This document shows, in pieces, positions 44,806-55,700 of a stretch of DNA of 64,000 bases. Origin of the DNA: Anisodus tanguticus (taxonomy: Eukaryota > Streptophyta > Magnoliopsida > Solanales > Solanaceae); the NCBI GenBank assembly GCA_034509755.1, contig CM067557.1, positions 13,368,001 through 13,432,000 on the forward strand. The letters are read 5' to 3'. Positions within the stretch are counted from its first letter, which is position 1. Each line of letters opens with the position of its first letter. Below the pieces are notes generated by a model. The model was given only the letters and a program-made list of their open reading frames with translations, was not told the origin of the DNA and searched no databases. Both the position numbers and the translations under genes were made by a program.

Positions 44806-46658
44806 ATGAATGAGCAAGCTACACAAGATAATAATCTCAATGCTCAAACAATCCTACCAGCAAAGCGAAGGCGTGGACGCCCTCGCAAAGATGGAGGTTT
44901 TGCTAAAAGAGGGAATTTGCAGTGTCCAGTGATGGCTCCTCCAGTATCCGAAATGAGCCAAAAAGATGGAGGTGTTATTGGCGGTAACAACGTTGTAGGA
45001 CAGATGGTTTCTGGCGTCGTTGACGGTTGTTTTGATGCAGGGTACTTCATCTCCGTGCGAGTTGGTAATAGCGGGTCCACGCTCCGGGGATTAATCTTCC
45101 AACCCGGGCGATTTGCTCCTATTACACCAGCAAATGATGTTGCTCCATTAGCCATAATGTACCATAGAAATCAAGTTGCTCAGCCAAATGTTGCACCAGG
45201 ACAAGTTTTATCTTCTAAGCCAATGTCAAGTGGTCCATTTGTACCTAATAATAGTCAATTTGCTACTGTCATGACACATCAATCTGGCACGGTTGACGAG
45301 GCACATTGCAACTCAGGTTCTTCATTGGGTGAAAAAACCGTGCTTCAGCCAAATCAAGATCAAAGAGTAGTCCAAATCCAATCCCACACGACCCTTCCGG
45401 TGGAAAATCTGAGAATGGTTGAACAGAATGAAGTGATCCAGGTAATACGTCTTATCTTCCGGGTTACTAAGGCCTCTTTTTTTTTTTTTTCACTTGATGA
45501 AAATCTTAATCATAATCATTCAGATCTTAGTCATTAAGTATATTTGCTTTCTAGGCCTAAATCTTAATCATTCAAATCTTAGTCATTAAGTGTGTTTTGT
45601 TTTTTTAATTTTACGACCACTTAATGGGTGTAAAAATCGTGCTGCAGACGAATCAAAATCAAAGAGTCCACCAATCCCACACTACCCTTCCGGTGGAAAA
45701 TCTTAGAATGGTTGAACAGGACGAAGTGATGCAGGTATTTGAACTTGCGAACGAATCAGAGGGGACTACTAAAATGATTGCAGAATCCATTTTGGTTGAA
45801 CCGAAAACTAGTGAAGGAACTAATAGCAATCAGGGACTTAATAAGGCTCAAAACCAACTCATGGGCTCTATTTATCAGTCTGACATTCTTTTTCATAACA
45901 ATCACACCAGCTCAAGCGGCGAAATTCATCAGAATCCTGCTGTGTCTAAGTCTCAAGAGGCCTTGGAATCCAAGAACGATAAGCAACCAAATCCTGAGCA
46001 ATCGTACATGCAAAATCTACTTCAGCCGGGAGAGTTGGTTCAATGTGAAGCAAAGAAACTTGAGATACACCGAGCTCCTATAAACACTCAAACTCAGCTC
46101 TACTCCTCCCAAGAATGGACTTATGGTGGACAAGAAAACCAACAAAGTCAATTCAACCAAGGTACTCTATTTGCTGAACTTAACTACGTTGCCCACGAAA
46201 CACAGGCTGCTGCAAAAGCTCAAGTAGTTCAGCCAAGCAATGAACTAAAAAGCCCATTTCTTGAACAGAATTATGTTCAGATGACTAATGAGAACCCGAA
46301 TACCGGGATCAACCAAGTACTGGTTAGTGGTGAAACTCAACCTGTGGCTCCAGAGTCAACTAGGACTACTTCAATGGACTTCACGATGGAAAATCAGAAT
46401 TATCCAAAGAATGAAGGATCTCAAAATACTCATGTTGCACCTGAAGTTGAGTTATCAAGAAATGCTGAAACGTTGAACGAAACTAAGGAAGCAAGTGATC
46501 CTCCTGGCGACAAACTTGTGTTAGGCTCTCAATTAGCAACACAGCAAGAAGAGGCAAAAACTGAAAATTCTGATCATTCAGCAAACGTTGAGACTCAAAG
46601 TAAAAGTTGTGATGGTGGCAACATCAACCTGGAAATTTTTCACCAAGGCCAACCTTGA
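44806..46658 (+). CDS. AT-hook DNA-binding protein, MNM1-like, two coding exons
   Basis: Inferred exons are 44806-45441 (212 codons) and 45648-46658, joined at CAG|GTAATA ... GTGCTGCAG|ACG in phase 0, giving about 548 residues. Residues 20-28 (KRRRGRPRK) form an AT-hook that binds the minor groove of AT-rich DNA. Residues about 65-118 (VSGVVDGCFDAGYFISVRVG, LRGLIFQPGRFAPITP) match the conserved region of plant METABOLIC NETWORK MODULATOR 1-like proteins; this is from memory. The rest is Gln/Asn/Ser-rich and probably disordered. An acceptor-like AACTCAG right before GATG suggests an intron in the 5' UTR. The exon 1 end is duplicated at the start of exon 2, and a second in-frame acceptor at 45734 could skip the copy. 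Without splicing, translation would end at 45537 after 243 residues. Confidence 0.8.
45442..45647 (+). other. Intron of the AT-hook gene (206 bp) with internal duplication
   Basis: GTAATACG opens it and GTGCTGCAG closes it. It has a T15-type run (about 45479-45491). CTTAATCAT...TCAGATCTTAGTCATTAAGT occurs twice (about 45505-45538 and 45563-45590). The alternative acceptor at 45731-45734 (GCAG|GTATTT) is 87 bases further, a whole number of codons. Confidence 0.65.
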
Positions 46659-47904
46659 AGCTGCTCAATATTTAAGAGCAACAATGTTATAGACTTGTTT
46701 TCTCTATAAGCAGCTGCTAGTTTAGGGCCTTATGTTCTAGTTAGACTTGTTTGCTTTTTATTTTTATTTTGCAAGACTTTTCTTGAGTTACTGGACCTTA
46801 ATCATCCCAATTATGTATGAAACTTTCCCCATCAATATGGCATGTCCATAGAGGCGGAACCAGGATTTGAAGTTTATCGGTTATGAACTTGTCACTGAAT
46901 TCATAGCTCGTTTTTAGTTACTGAATTTGCAATTAAATATTTATACAATATAGGGTCTAAACAAAGCTACTCCGTACCTAATAATACAAATTCTAAACAA
47001 AAGCTACTCCGTACTTAATATTATAGCTCCGTCCAGATAGCCACAAGATTATCATTTTGGAACATGGGATATGGATTCCATGATTATGCATTTACATCTA
47101 AGAGAATCAAAGGTGACACCTTAATTATGAAGGATTTAACTTATATACGCTGACAATGTAAAGAATTTTAATTATATTATTAGCATTACAGTCCCGACTA
47201 ATATTCTATCGTGAGATTAGTCGTACATGAGTTTTTTTGGGTATTAGGTATTCAGTGTTTGATTCACTTGCCTGATTAGTGCAATTTCATACCGAATAGG
47301 TTTGCTAAAGGAGTAAGGTAACGATTTCATTAGAGTAATATTTCAATTGAAACTTGTTTGTTCTTATATATCCCTACTATTTTTCCAAATTGATCTCGCG
47401 GATCCATATAATTCAAAAGAATATGTGGGTGGAGTGATGCACAACATTTCATTCCCTTATCAAGGATTCGATCAATTAATATCTTTTCACTAATAAGTAA
47501 AAATTCAATTTCTTGATCAGTATTTTCAACTTTTGGTCAAAATAGACTTGCAAAATTCTTAAAATTGTATGGATTTGATTGAATCCAAGTATTTTGAATA
47601 CTCCCCAAATTTATTTTTCCAAGAATTTGAACCCAGAGATATCTCCAAACTAGTTAATTAGGTGCAGTTGACAAAAAATGAAGACCAGATCAAGATTCCT
47701 CTTGTAATCAAATATTATAACCTTTTTGCTTCTTAAAAAAAGCAAAAGTTTTACATTCTTTATAGAAGTAGTAGAACATGTCCTTCAGCCCAAAAGAAGG
47801 GAGTAGAACGTGTCTGGTTAGAAGGTCTTCTTTAAGTTGAGATTGAAATGAAAGCACAGAGAAAGTACACTTCTGCTCGATGACAACAATACTTATAATT
47901 GTGT
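46659..47904. other. 3' UTR of the AT-hook gene and intergenic DNA
   Basis: The first about 150 bp probably are 3' UTR (T-rich, no clear polyadenylation signal). TAGAGGCGGAACCAGGATTTG (46850) and TAGCTCCGTCCAG (about 47024-47036) look like the inverted ends of a short MITE-like repeat common in Solanaceae. No further gene is supported up to 47900. Confidence 0.45.
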
Positions 47905-47927
47905 GACGTCATCAGGCTATATATAAA
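47902..47927 (+). promoter_or_regulatory. Possible promoter: TGACGTCA next to a TATA box
   Basis: TGACGTCATCA (47904-47914), a palindromic bZIP/TGA-factor site, lies just upstream of CTATATATAAA (47917-47927), a good plant TATA box. Transcription would start near 47950-47960. The downstream RNA (to at least 48440) has no long open frame. A 47-codon frame begins at 47927, but it overlaps the TATA box and so would start upstream of the expected cap site. Confidence 0.4.
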
Positions 47928-48070
47928 TGGAAGCCGTAGATCTGTTTTTGGTTATATTCTTGAGTTGTTTAGCTGCCATTTTCATTATAGTTGTCAAGCA
48001 AAATCTGCAGGAGTTCTGTCTATGTTTTTTTCCTAATCCTCCTCTTGGTTTTCTTTCTTACATTTCCTAA
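47927..48070 (+). other. Short open frame with hydrophobic N-terminus, doubtful
   Basis: The ATG at 47927 opens MEAVDLFLVIFLSCLAAIFI, a membrane-like segment, followed by IVVKQNLQEFCLCFFPNPP and a stop at 48070 (47 residues). I recognise no family. It would need a cap site upstream of the visible TATA box. On the other strand a 69-codon frame, 48242-48033, is charged (ENGRLRKCKKENQEED) and equally unsupported. Confidence 0.2.
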
Positions 48071-48520
48071 GTCTTCCGTTTTCGTCCTCTACCACTGCTT
48101 TCTGATTACGGGTATTGCTATGTTCAAAATCTTGTGGACCATCATGTTTTCCTGACTTGTAATGCATTTTGCTGTAATTTTGAGAGCTAACTGATTCTAT
48201 ATACGTTATTGGCATTGATGATGGGTTGTGTGTTAATTTCATTTGTGTTTTTGGCTATTCCTTCTTCCCGTATAGTATCTGTTAATTGTTTCCTTCGTAT
48301 ACATATCCCTTCTATATTTCTCGACACCTTCGACTGTTTGCAGAATCGGGCCTATCATATATTTTCAGACAGCTCATGAAAGGGTCAATTAAACACTGAC
48401 CATCGAAAAGATAAGTGAACAATTTACTCCATAAATTTTGTTTTTGACAAGTAACTTGCTCCAACTGGTAAAATTGATATCAGTTGGATGTCATGTGACT
48501 AGGAAATCATTGGTTCAAAC

Positions 48521-51500
48521 TAGGGCTGGCCAGTGGGCCGGGACAGCCCGAGCCCGTCCCGAGCCCGCCCCGGTCCCTCCCCGCCAAAAAAAAAAAAAAA
48601 AAAAATTACGGGGGTGGGACTCGAACTCGGGACGGGACGATGTCTCGTCCCGCGAGACCCGAGCCCGCCCCAGGCCCGCGAGACACGACCACGCCCCGAC
48701 CCAGCCCCTTTGCAAAAATGGCCGTTGCACCAACGGCCATTTTAGATTATGGCCGTTGACCAACGGCCATTTTAGCCCCCCCCCCCTCCCCCAACCCCCT
48801 ACCCCTTAATATTTATTTTTAACCCATAAGTTATTATATTTACACTTTAACCCATTTTTCAACTATAAATAACTCATTTTCTCTTCATCTTTCTCACAAA
48901 TCTTCCTACAATCTCTCTAATTTCTCAATATATCTCTCTACAAGTCTACATTGTTTGCTAAATATTCAATTTTATTTATTCATTTGGGAATTGGTAGTGA
49001 AGTTGGCAACTAGCTTGAGGATCTTCCATCGAGCAAAGTTTCAATTTTCAACCTCTCGATTACACGTCGACGTTACGTCGCGTTTGGTACATTCGTTCCT
49101 TCATTAAATTATTATTATCTCGTTTATTTAGTTTAGATCACTTAATTTTATTGTCTTTAATTATTTATTTATTTATTTATTATCATAATTAAAATGGAAG
49201 GATTAAAAGGTATGTTTAAGGGTAAGGGTAAGGGTGCTTCTTCTAGTAGGGGCAACCAGGGCAAGGGTACTTATTCTAGTCATCTTATTCCTACACAGAT
49301 GATTTTGTTGATACTCAACATTTTCCTACAATACCATTAGATTTAGACCAGGAGCTATTTTCCGGAACTCAAGAAGACTTTAATTTAGACGATGATCTAG
49401 ATGATATACCCACTAATGTTCATGACAACACACCCACTAGTGCACCTTCAACCGAAATACCTCATATTCCCCCTAGTATGAGACGAGGTCCAAAGAAAAC
49501 GACCATTAAAATCGATGCATGGACATTTTTTGATAGGGACGTAGAGAATCAAGTAGCCATATGTAAAATTTATAAAAATGTTTTAAAATTTAAAACGGAA
49601 AAGGTCACGGTGGGACAGGGGTTTAATTAGACGCGTAGTAAGTGCTCATCCAAATAGGTATGCCCAATACCAGCTTCAAAACCGGGTGCGCAAACGCCGC
49701 TCCATCGGGACAAGGTTCACATACTCGATATCGTCCCGACCAAGTACGGGGTCAAATTAACCCTATGACGGGGGGAATTGTAAGCTCTAAATACAATAAA
49801 CATAGAGATAGGGAAGCAATATCAAAATTAGTTGCATTGTGGAGGGTTTGCCTTTTTCATTTCCTTCATCTCCCGATTTTATTCATTACATTAGAGATAT
49901 ATATAATCCTCGCTTTTAACGGTTTTCCTAGATCAACTCGTTAAGAGAGATGTATTTAAATTCGCGCATGAATATCAACAATATTTACGTTTTTCATTAT
50001 ATCATTTTAATGGCAAAGTATCCATCACGTCCGATATAGGTCGTAGTACTAACGGCCATGATTATTTAACTTGTAACTTGTCATTGGATAGATTATAAAT
50101 GGTCTATGCAAAAACGTATTTTAGCGTATAGATATATAGATGATAGACACACTGGTACTTTTATTGCGTAAAAATATTTATCAAGTGTGCGATTATTACG
50201 GAATTACCGATAAAATTATGACTATTACATTAGATAACGCTTCTAATAACAATTACGCAATTACAATTTTAAAAAATAGTTTAACTCCTTTTCCGCACCA
50301 TTTTCATATAAAATGTGCGTGCCATATATATAACTTAATTGTAAAGGATGGTCTATCACTTTTTGAAGACATTCTTAGTAAAATACAATTTGCTATAAAC
50401 TTTATTTTTAAAAGTAATAAAGTACAACGTAGAAAAGAATATAAAAAAATTTGTCATGATTGTGGACTACCTTTTAGAAAAATTCCACAAGAAGTATCCA
50501 CTAGGTGGAATTCTTTATACGAGCAACTACTTGTTGCTTATGACTATAAATTACCTATAACTTTATTTTTTAACTCTCATAATAAAAAGCCAAATTTGAT
50601 ATGATTTTAGATAGTGATTGGGAAAAAATCTCCGAACTTATTGTATTTTTAGAGAAATTTTTTCAAGCAACAAAAGAATTTTCCGATATATATTATCCTA
50701 CTATTTCAACTATGTTATTTTATATAACGCTAATATTTTTATTACTTAGTGAATATATGAAAAAACCAAATTATAAGGCAACTATTATTAAAAAAATGTT
50801 TCTCAAAATAAAAAAATATTTTATTCCTATTCCCTCTATTTATATTATTGGTTCAGTATTAAATCCTACTATTAAAATAGACGGTACTAAATCACTAATT
50901 GAAACTATTTACGATTGTATAGAAGTACTACCACTTCCAAGTCCCAAAAATCTAAATCACCCACCACCTATTGAACAAACTAAAGAAGAAGTATTGTCTA
51001 GCGTAGAACACCAATGTAAAAATATATATAGATTTTATCAACAAGAAAATGCTAGTAACTTACCAGCTTCCATACCATCTTCTTCATCTTCAACACAACC
51101 TCACAAAAGACATGTCATTTTCGCGACTAGTATTGAAAGCCTCGAAATAGAATGTGCGGTCGTACCTCTACTACTAACTAAATTAGCGAGTTGGATATTT
51201 TTGTTTTACAGGGTTCTGTACCGTATCAAGAAGTTATCAATGAAGATGGACATGAAGACTTGCTGAAATACTGGAGGGGGAATGAGAAGACCTTTCCGAC
51301 ACTTTCATTGATAGCTCCGGATGTTTTGAACATTCAAGCGTCGTCAATCCGCGTCTCGAAAGCGCTTTTTCTCGCGAGCGTGATATCAAATAGGAGACCA
51401 CGACACTCATTAGCCGAGACACTTTGGAAATTGCGTATTATTCGTAGATTGGATACGAGCGGAGCGGAGAAGGTGCGATCAACCGGAGATCAACGAAGAA

Positions 51501-51953
51501 GATGATGAAAACTACAACGAAATCTTAACCGAAGGTAGTGGAAGCGACGTAGATCAATTTGACCAACAAATACCAATTCCAACCGAAGAACCACATGAAA
51601 TCATCAAGCAATTAGAACAGATTTTTTTGAGAATGTAATTTTTTAATTGTAATTTTATTATGTAATTTGTAACTTTTGGACAACATCACAAAGTTGCAAT
51701 TTAGATTTTAGACAATTGTATTTGTATTACAAAAAAATCATGTCTATTAAATAATATAAGAGGCACAAAAACAGCCTTGGGATGTTTTTATTACACTATC
51801 TTATTTTGTTTATTGAGTTTTTTTATACATATGTTATTTTGGGATCGGGACGGACTTGCTCCAATCCCGCCAGACCCGACCCCGCCCCTTCTCCCGTCCC
51901 GCCCCGCCAGACCCGGCCCGCCAGACCCGAGCCCGGCCCACTGGCCACTCCTA
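48521..51953 (+). mobile_element. hAT transposon 2, degenerate
   Basis: The exact 8-bp target GTTCAAAC lies on both sides (48513-48520, 51954-51961). The ends TAGGGCTGGCCAGTGGGCCG and, complemented, TAGGAGTGGCCAGTGGGCCG agree at 18 of 20 positions. GGCCGTTG...CAACGGCC inverted motifs lie at about 48718-48770. It is the same family as hAT 1 (shared interior), with better-preserved ends and a longer readable transposase. Confidence 0.96.
49194..51638 (+). pseudogene. hAT transposase of element 2, broken
   Basis: The ATG at 49194 opens MEGLKGMFKGKGKGASSSRG. A frameshift follows within 100 bp. DRDVENQV and TEKVTVGQGFN (about 49537-49625) mark the BED part. ITSDIGRSTNGHDYLTCNLSLD (50020) and IMTITLDNASNNNYA (50215) hold the catalytic-fold motifs, and HFHIKCACHIYNLIVKDGL (50300) the CxxH block. 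The longest frame, 50601-51266, covers the helical part. PDVLNIQASS at 51318 begins the dimerisation domain, and the product would end at 51638. At least four shifts prevent a full protein. Confidence 0.87.
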
Positions 51954-52078
51954 GTTCAAACAGTGGAAACAGCCTCTTGCAGAAATGTGAGGTAAGGCTG
52001 TGTACAATAGACACTTGTGGTCCGGCCCTTCCCCGGACCCCACGCATAGCGGGAGCTTAGTGCACCGGGTTGACTTTT

Positions 52079-52708
52079 ACAAGTAACTACAAAAAATTAT
52101 AATCCCAACAACTTGAGGCATCAGGAATAAAAACAGAATAGTACCACCTAAACACGAAATCGACTAAAACTCCAGGAGCCAACCTTACTTCGGCAAATCT
52201 AGAAGATAACTGCAAATTTGTAAATTATGAATTCTATTGATGCCATCTGAGCACCATTAACAGAACAAAACTAACAAGCCATCAGAATTCAAAGATGGTA
52301 ATAAACCAGACCTACGATGTTATGATTGAAAGAAATGGTAAACAAAATCATATCTAGAAATGAAAATTGGAAAGAAAAGCACCATAATATATCAAAATAA
52401 ACATCTGACAAGCCAAAATCATGGAAGTATTAAAAAGATGTCCTTGATCTCTCTGAGGTCTTTAACATAACTAGACCACATATAACCAAAATGGCCACGT
52501 GAGCAATAGGCCGAGAAAAAAGGCAATAGAAAAGAAAGCAACTGCAGAAACAGACAGCTGACCAGAACATAAATGAGTCTCCAAGAACTAACCTACAGAC
52601 AACAAACTATACTACCTCTTCATTCAACTGAAATAGATGTGCTCCGCTTTTCAAAATCAATGATTTTGCCATGTTAAGAAGCTCTCAGCAATTCCTTTGA
52701 TCAGCATA
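52079..52708 (-). other. 3' UTR of the RBP45-like gene and flank
   Basis: Read leftward from the stop codon, this holds T-rich sequence without a clear frame. No AATAAA signal is certain. The SINE target site at 52079-52087 marks the outer limit. Confidence 0.4.
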
Positions 52709-55700
52709 TTACTGCAAAATATAAGTCAATTTCTAGCCATGAGAAATAAAATGTGATATGATGAATGAATTGCTGCATCGTATAACTATTTAAAGTTCTA
52801 CTTCTCTAGCAACTCATTTCTTCACCTAGTATCACACGGATGTTAAGAAATCGAATAGGAGAAATGCAAACTATGATAAAACAAAGACGCTATATTCACA
52901 CTCCTAGCAGAATCAAGAATGTGCATATATTCATGTCATTCCCTGTATTGACATAGGGCATACAAGATTTAAAAAACTCAAAAAGTTTCGGCAAATACCT
53001 GGGGCTGCTGCGACATTTGTTGATGTGGAGGTTGTGCGTAATTTCCATACCCTGCATAGCCCGCATAGTACATATTTGGATCCTGAGTAGGTTGGGTATA
53101 ACCATAGGCTTCATATCCTGGTGTATACCCATAATAACCACCACCACTCCACTGGTTTGGATCACCCTGAGACTGCTGAAAAGTTGAATATATTATTTAT
53201 ATCAGATACCACACAACAGATACTGCAGAAATCAGAGAACATCATTTAGGCAAAACTAATAACCTGCTTGTTTGAAGGACTACGACCCCATGAAAGGCGG
53301 ATGCTTTGTCCACCTAGCTGAGTTCCACTTAAAGCTCGTAGAGCTTCCTCTGCACAACTTCTGCCATAACAATGGACAGCATGTTAGTTGCCTTATCATT
53401 GAATTTGACAAAGTTCAGAAGGCATGTTACTGTACCTATCAGCAAATTGAACAAAACCACAACGTTTGCCCACTGGTATTTTTACATGAAGCAATTGCCC
53501 GTAGTTTCCAAAAACCTGCCTCAGGTGATCATCCGTTACATTGGCATCCAAGTTTCCAACGAAAATCTGCAATTAAAGTTGTTTAATATGAGTACAGTTT
53601 GAGAGATACAATCGAATGCTGATATAAAGAAATGTACTGACAGTCGTATTAGTAGGGTCATCCTCATTTTGAGTTCCAGTACTTTGATATGAAGAAGCTG
53701 CAAAATGAAAGAGCAAAGGTGAGGGATAGGGTGGAGAGCTTTAATGATCCGTTAAAAAGAAGATATACTATAGCACATCAAACCAAAGAAAAATGCAGTT
53801 GAAAAAACAAAATTAAAAGCAAATGTCCCATAAAACAGTAAAACCGGGAGCACCCACAAATCTGAAATTTCAGAATTTGCAGCACCCACAAATTCAAAAA
53901 ACAGTATTGCATGGGATTGAAGATACGCCCATACGTGATTGTCCTTTGACATGTACAAAAGGCCAAGAATCATGAGCAATTGTATTATAAACAAATTTTG
54001 ACAGGAAAATAACTTAATGACTCCCTCACGCCCAATAAAGCAGAAATAGATCAGACGTGCAACACGCATGCTAGACATGTATTTAAACTTTTTTTGAGAA
54101 TGTAAAACTAACATCTCAACTTTCTCAAGTATATGCCCAATTTTTCTTTTTCTTTTTTGGTTTGTTTGCGGGAAGGGTGGGAATGGGATGGAAGAGGACA
54201 TGTATAAAGATGAAGATCACTATGGGTCGCCAATAAAAGTATTGATCATAATGCGGCATTTTAGAAAAAAGAGCAGAACAGAAAGACATTGAAGATTAAG
54301 GCACCCTAGAAGGTGGATTCGCTCACTATTTAGTGGTATGAGATGCTTTCCTAACACAAGACCGATTTGAAAAGAGGGGTATAACGTGCAGAAGGACATG
54401 AAGATGCCAATCAACTTTTCATCCACTGCAGATTCACTTCTCAGCTGTTGACCATGTTTTTTGAATATATGTGAGCTGAAGTGGTGCTGGAAAGGAACCC
54501 CGGATAAAGCTCTAAATGTCTCGACTAAAGAAGTAAAAAAGAGATTCAGCAAATTAATAGCCAAGCTTATCTAATGAACTTCAGAGATTTTTTAAAAAAG
54601 GGGAAAAACATTGAGATATTTACATATCATGTTACAAAATATACACACTAAAATGTCTTACATATATAACCACCAGTGAAACACTGACAAATCATGTATT
54701 CACAAGTGAAATGATGGATTATTAGGTTGTAATGGTAAAAGGAAACTCCCTTCCCCCTTGGTGAGGGATTTCTGTAAAACCAATTCATGAGGTAAATGAA
54801 GCAGAATTAAGATATCCACAGATAAAGGACCAGGACACCTTAAATTTGACAATTGAGACTGACAGCACTGAAGATCAAAGTGACACTGGTGGCTGATTAA
54901 AATATATCGATATACAAGAATAAAATGGGCTGAATAGTAAAGAAAAAAAACTAGAGCTGTTAAAAATTAACGCCGAAAGGATCGGATAGAGGAAATTTAA
55001 CCACATTTAGATAAACTGACTTACGTAACACCATGCCCTAAAAAGGTATTCATTTCAGCTGAAACAAGCTCCAGGCCACTAAATGGTAGAGCCTGCCTCC
55101 AATTACCCTGCTTCGAGACAGCCGGAGTTTTATGAGATTTTATATTTCATAGAGAAGCTTTTAGCACTCAAAGAAAATGACATTATAAGCTGGTACTTCT
55201 CTTCAAAAACTCAAGAGTATAACCGAATGAAAGCGAACATAAAAGCACCGCTCTGTATGAGACCAAAACAGATAACTCGTGATCCCCAAAATAAACCAAT
55301 AGCATCCTCAAGCTATCTAAATTCAGACCTCACGCTCTTTATGACAAATTAGAACAAAAACAAAGATTCAATCTCTAGGAACAACACAAGTATCAAACTG
55401 CAAGCTAGATGAAACGCATTATTCTTAACTACTCAAGAACATTACAGCGCCTACCAATAAAAAATAACAAAATCTGGGGATATACCTTGCATCTGACCAC
55501 CAGCATTCTTCTTGTTAGCTGCAGGACCAACACGCATGGCCCTAGTGGAGCAAAACTTTCCATTCATTTCAGTCATAGCACGCAATTGCTCACTCTCGTC
55601 CCCAAATCTAACAAACCCATAACCCTTTGTGTGCCCTGTTGCCCTATCTGTTACAACCTTAGCACCCTTAATTGAGGGATAACTGGCCCTGAATGTCTCC

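Larger units (their letters stand above)
48456..52078 (+). mobile_element. Solanaceae SINE split by hAT 2
   Basis: The left piece (48456-48520) has CCAACTGGTAAAATTG and CATGTGACTAGG, then GGTTCAAAC. The right piece (51962-52078) resumes AGTGGAAACAGCCTCTTGCA and carries GGTAAGGCTGTGTACAATAG, CTTGTGGTCCGGCCCTTCCC and AGCGGGAGCTTAGTGCACC. Together they form a 182-bp tRNA-derived SINE of a family common in Solanaceae (recalled). The target duplication ACAAGTAAC is exact (48447-48455, 52079-52087). The hAT entered at the pol III B box. Confidence 0.9.

Noticed and set aside
48438..48809. 123-codon frame spanning the SINE and hAT 2 start
   Set aside because: It crosses a transposon boundary and consists of terminal repeats.
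53272..53586. 104-codon plus-strand frame
   Set aside because: It is the antisense shadow of RRM3 exons of the RBP45-like gene.
54220..54564. 114-codon minus-strand frame in intron 2 of the RBP45-like gene
   Set aside because: It has no family resemblance and no splice sites, and intron 2 is well bounded.
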